NCBI GenBank assembly: GCA_021732895.1
Contig: JAKFWE010000189.1
Location: forward strand, 1 to 7,983
DNA: 7,983 nucleotides
Direction of reading: 5' to 3'
DNA from: Allobosea sp.
GTDB lineage: Bacteria; Pseudomonadota; Alphaproteobacteria; Rhizobiales; Beijerinckiaceae
The translations under genes and the position numbers were made by a program. Each line of letters begins with the position of its first letter. The stretch's first letter is position 1. This document shows positions 5,990 through 7,983 of this stretch, in pieces. The notes under the pieces are model-generated. The model was not told the origin of the DNA. It did not search any database and saw only the letters and a list, made by a program, of their open reading frames with translations.

Positions 5990-7906
5990 ATGAATGCCCC
6001 GCATGCAAGCGGATACGCCTCGACCTATGCGCGCTGGCGCGCCGATCCGGACGGCTTCTGGCGCGAGGCGGCGCGGGCGATCGAATGGATCAGGCCCCCG
6101 CAGACCGTCTTCGACGCCTCCGCCGGTCCCTATGGCCGCTGGTTCCCGGACGCGACCTGCAACACCTGCTTCAACGCGCTCGACCGGCATGTCCGCGACG
6201 GGCGCGGCGGGCAGGCGGCCCTGATCCATGACAGCCCGGTCACCGCGACCAAAGCGAGCTTCACCTATGCGCAACTGCTCGACGAGGTTTCGACGCTCGC
6301 CGCCGTGCTCGTCGATCTCGGCGTCGGCAAGGGCGACCGCGTCATCGTCTACATGCCGATGATCCCGGAAGCGGCTTTCGCCATGCTCGCCTGCGCGCGC
6401 ATCGGCGCGGTGCACTCCGTGGTGTTCGGCGGGTTCGCCGCCAAGGAGCTGGCGACCCGGATCGACGACGCCAGGCCGAAGCTGATCATGACCGCCACCT
6501 GCGGCGTCGAGCCGACGCGCATCGTCGAATACAAGCCGCTGCTCGACAGCGCGATCGAGATGGCGGGGCACAAGCCCGATTCCTGCCTCGTGCTGCAACG
6601 GCCGCAGGCCGACGCCTCGATGCATGCGACGCGCGACCGGAACTGGCGCGCGCTCGTCGCCGCCGCCAGGGCCAACGGCCGCAGGGCGGACTGCGTCGCG
6701 GTCGCGGCGACCGACCCGCTCTATGTGCTCTACACCTCGGGCACGACCGGCCGGCCAAAGGGCGTCGTGCGCGACAATGGCGGCCACATGGTCGCGCTGG
6801 CGTGGACCATGGACAACCTCTACGGCGTCAAGCCCGGCGAGGTGATGTTCACGGCGTCGGATGTCGGCTGGGTGGTCGGCCATTCCTACATCGTCTACGG
6901 GCCGCTGCTGCAGGGCGCGACAACCGTGCTCTACGAGGGCAAGCCGGTCGGCACGCCCGATCCAGGCGCGTTCTGGCGCGTCATCGCCGAGCACAGGGCC
7001 GTCGTGATGTTCACCGCGCCGACGGCCTTTCGCGCCATCCGCAAGGAAGACCCGCAGGCGACGCTGCTGGCCGGGCATGACCTTTCGCATTTCAGGGCGC
7101 TGTTCCTCGCCGGCGAGCGGGCCGATCCCGACACGCTGAAATGGGCTGAAGCTGTGCTGAAGGTCCCGGTGATCGACCATTGGTGGCAGACCGAGACCGG
7201 CTACTGCATCGCCGGCAACCCGATGGGTCTGGAGCTTTTGCCGGTGAAGCACGGCTCGCCGAGCGTGCCGCTGCCGGGTTTCGGCGTCGAATGTCTCGAC
7301 GAGGGCGGAAAACCCGTGCCGGCGGGGACCATGGGCGCGATCGTGCTGCGGCTGCCGCTACCGCCCGGCGCCCTGCCGACGCTCTGGCAGGACGATTCCC
7401 GCTTTCGCGAGGCCTACCTCACGGCGTTCCCGGGCTATTACAACACCTCGGACGCCGGCTACATCGACGAAGACGGCTACATCTTCATCATGGGCCGCAC
7501 CGACGACATCATCAACGTGGCCGGGCACCGGCTCTCGACCGGCGGCATGGAGGAGGTGCTGGCCTCGCATCCGGCCGTGGCGGAATGCGCGGTCGTCGGC
7601 ATCCGCGACGCGCTCAAGGGCGAGCAGCCCTGCGGCTTCGTCGTGCTGAAGTCGGGCGTCGATCTCGGCCCCGAGCAGGTCGAGCGCGAACTCGTGGCGC
7701 TGGTGCGCGACAGGATCGGCCCGGTCGCGGCGTTCAAGCTGGCGCTGACGGTGGCGCGGTTGCCGAAGACGCGCTCGGGCAAGATCCTGCGCGCGACCAT
7801 GAAGAAGATCGCCGATGGCGAGGAGTATGCGATGCCGGCGACGATCGAGGATCCGACGGTGTTGGGCGAGATCGGCGTCGCGCTGAAGGGCAGGGGGATC
7901 GGGTAG
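5990..7906 (+). CDS. prpE: propionyl-CoA synthetase (PrpE-type)
   Basis: This 638-residue AMP-forming ligase turns propionate (and often acetate or other short acids) plus ATP and CoA into acyl-CoA, AMP and pyrophosphate. The N-terminal ACS domain shows DPDGFWREAA (19-28) and CFNALDRHV (60-68). Then come HSVVFGGFAAKELATRIDDA (142-161), the phosphate loop YTSGTTGRPKG (248-258), DVGWVVGHSYIVYGPL (291-306) and DHWWQTETGY (396-405), followed by YYNTSDAGY (483-491), GRTDDIINVAGHRLSTGG (502-519) and the catalytic-lysine loop LPKTRSGKILR (591-601, Lys598, the usual acetylation site). HWWQTETG followed by an aromatic residue, and NALDRHV with GRGGQAALIHDSPV (71-84), fit PrpE/ACSS3 rather than Acs, which usually has DTWWQTETGG. 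The ATG at 5990 has a GAGGA nine bases upstream. No prpBCD genes are in the window; propionyl-CoA may enter the methylmalonyl-CoA route. Confidence 0.9.
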   Translation: MNAPHASGYASTYARWRADPDGFWREAARAIEWIRPPQTVFDASAGPYGRWFPDATCNTCFNALDRHVRDGRGGQAALIHDSPVTATKASFTYAQLLDEVSTLAAVLVDLGVGKGDRVIVYMPMIPEAAFAMLACARIGAVHSVVFGGFAAKELATRIDDARPKLIMTATCGVEPTRIVEYKPLLDSAIEMAGHKPDSCLVLQRPQADASMHATRDRNWRALVAAARANGRRADCVAVAATDPLYVLYTSGTTGRPKGVVRDNGGHMVALAWTMDNLYGVKPGEVMFTASDVGWVVGHSYIVYGPLLQGATTVLYEGKPVGTPDPGAFWRVIAEHRAVVMFTAPTAFRAIRKEDPQATLLAGHDLSHFRALFLAGERADPDTLKWAEAVLKVPVIDHWWQTETGYCIAGNPMGLELLPVKHGSPSVPLPGFGVECLDEGGKPVPAGTMGAIVLRLPLPPGALPTLWQDDSRFREAYLTAFPGYYNTSDAGYIDEDGYIFIMGRTDDIINVAGHRLSTGGMEEVLASHPAVAECAVVGIRDALKGEQPCGFVVLKSGVDLGPEQVERELVALVRDRIGPVAAFKLALTVARLPKTRSGKILRATMKKIADGEEYAMPATIEDPTVLGEIGVALKGRGIG

Positions 7907-7937
7907 GTCTCACTTCGCTGTTGATCAAAGCGTCGTC

Positions 7938-7967
7938 GTCCCGGGCGACCGAAGGGAGACCCGGGAC
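7938..7967. repeat. palindromic intergenic element, probably dispersed
   Basis: Soon after prpE a perfect 8-bp inverted repeat, GTCCCGGG (7938-7945) with CCCGGGAC (7960-7967), encloses a 14-base loop of the type CGACCGAAGGGAGA. The surrounding context (CGTCGTCCCGGGCGACC, then GAGACCCGGGACCCATTCCGG) resembles the REP-like intergenic palindromes common in Hyphomicrobiales genomes. No T-run follows, so it is not a classical terminator, though it may stabilise the prpE message end. Only one copy lies in this window, and it may continue past the end. Confidence 0.5.
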
Positions 7968-7983
7968 CCATTCCGGTACGATT

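Noticed and set aside
5771..7252. Long minus-strand open frame (493 codons) opposite prpE
   Set aside because: It is antisense to a full-length PrpE with intact motifs and overlaps the start of the permease gene; the residue composition is typical of a shadow frame.
1..7983. Search for CRISPR arrays, tRNA or rRNA genes, insertion sequences, integrases, toxin-antitoxin or defence genes
   Set aside because: No repeated spacer pattern, cloverleaf, transposase motif or defence-type domain was seen; all substantial coding sequence but the 143-residue gene is assigned to known families.

Overview
The window is high-GC DNA with strong G/C bias at third codon positions. Its genes resemble those of Alphaproteobacteria, most likely Hyphomicrobiales (Bosea, Methylobacterium or Bradyrhizobium-like). 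This placement rests on the style of the S21, PurE/PurK and DUF465 (YdcH-like) proteins; no rRNA or other decisive marker is present. I see no mobile element, CRISPR array, tRNA, toxin-antitoxin pair or phage gene. It reads as ordinary chromosomal core and metabolic sequence.

Left part (1-2768): ribosomal protein S21 (rpsU, minus strand, GTG start) is followed by a possible terminator. Divergent from it is an unrecognised 143-residue protein gene (plus strand). That gene runs tail to tail, with a 7-base gap, into purK. purK and purE lie on the minus strand, overlap by an ATGA junction and convert AIR to CAIR in purine synthesis. A small coiled-coil DUF465 gene lies just upstream of purE on the same strand, behind a plausible sigma70-type promoter.

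Middle (2769-3266): a 228-base divergent spacer separates this DUF465 gene from a second, paralogous DUF465 gene on the plus strand. The second gene has a perfect AGGAGG ribosome binding site and ends at a textbook intrinsic terminator (8-bp stem, seven T).

Right part (3277-7983): an AMP-forming acyl-CoA synthetase and, upstream of it, a TauE/SafE-type membrane permease are read leftward, possibly as one unit. Across a 215-base divergent spacer, prpE (propionyl-CoA synthetase) is read rightward. Two carboxylate-activating enzymes and an anion exporter side by side suggest short-chain or organic acid use, but no dedicated pathway is proved here. After prpE the window ends in a palindromic intergenic element that looks like a dispersed repeat.

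No convincing undescribed system was found. The points most worth a second look are the divergent DUF465 pair with its twin GCGGCCGC palindromes at the predicted promoter, the uncharacterised 143-residue protein, and the terminal palindrome.
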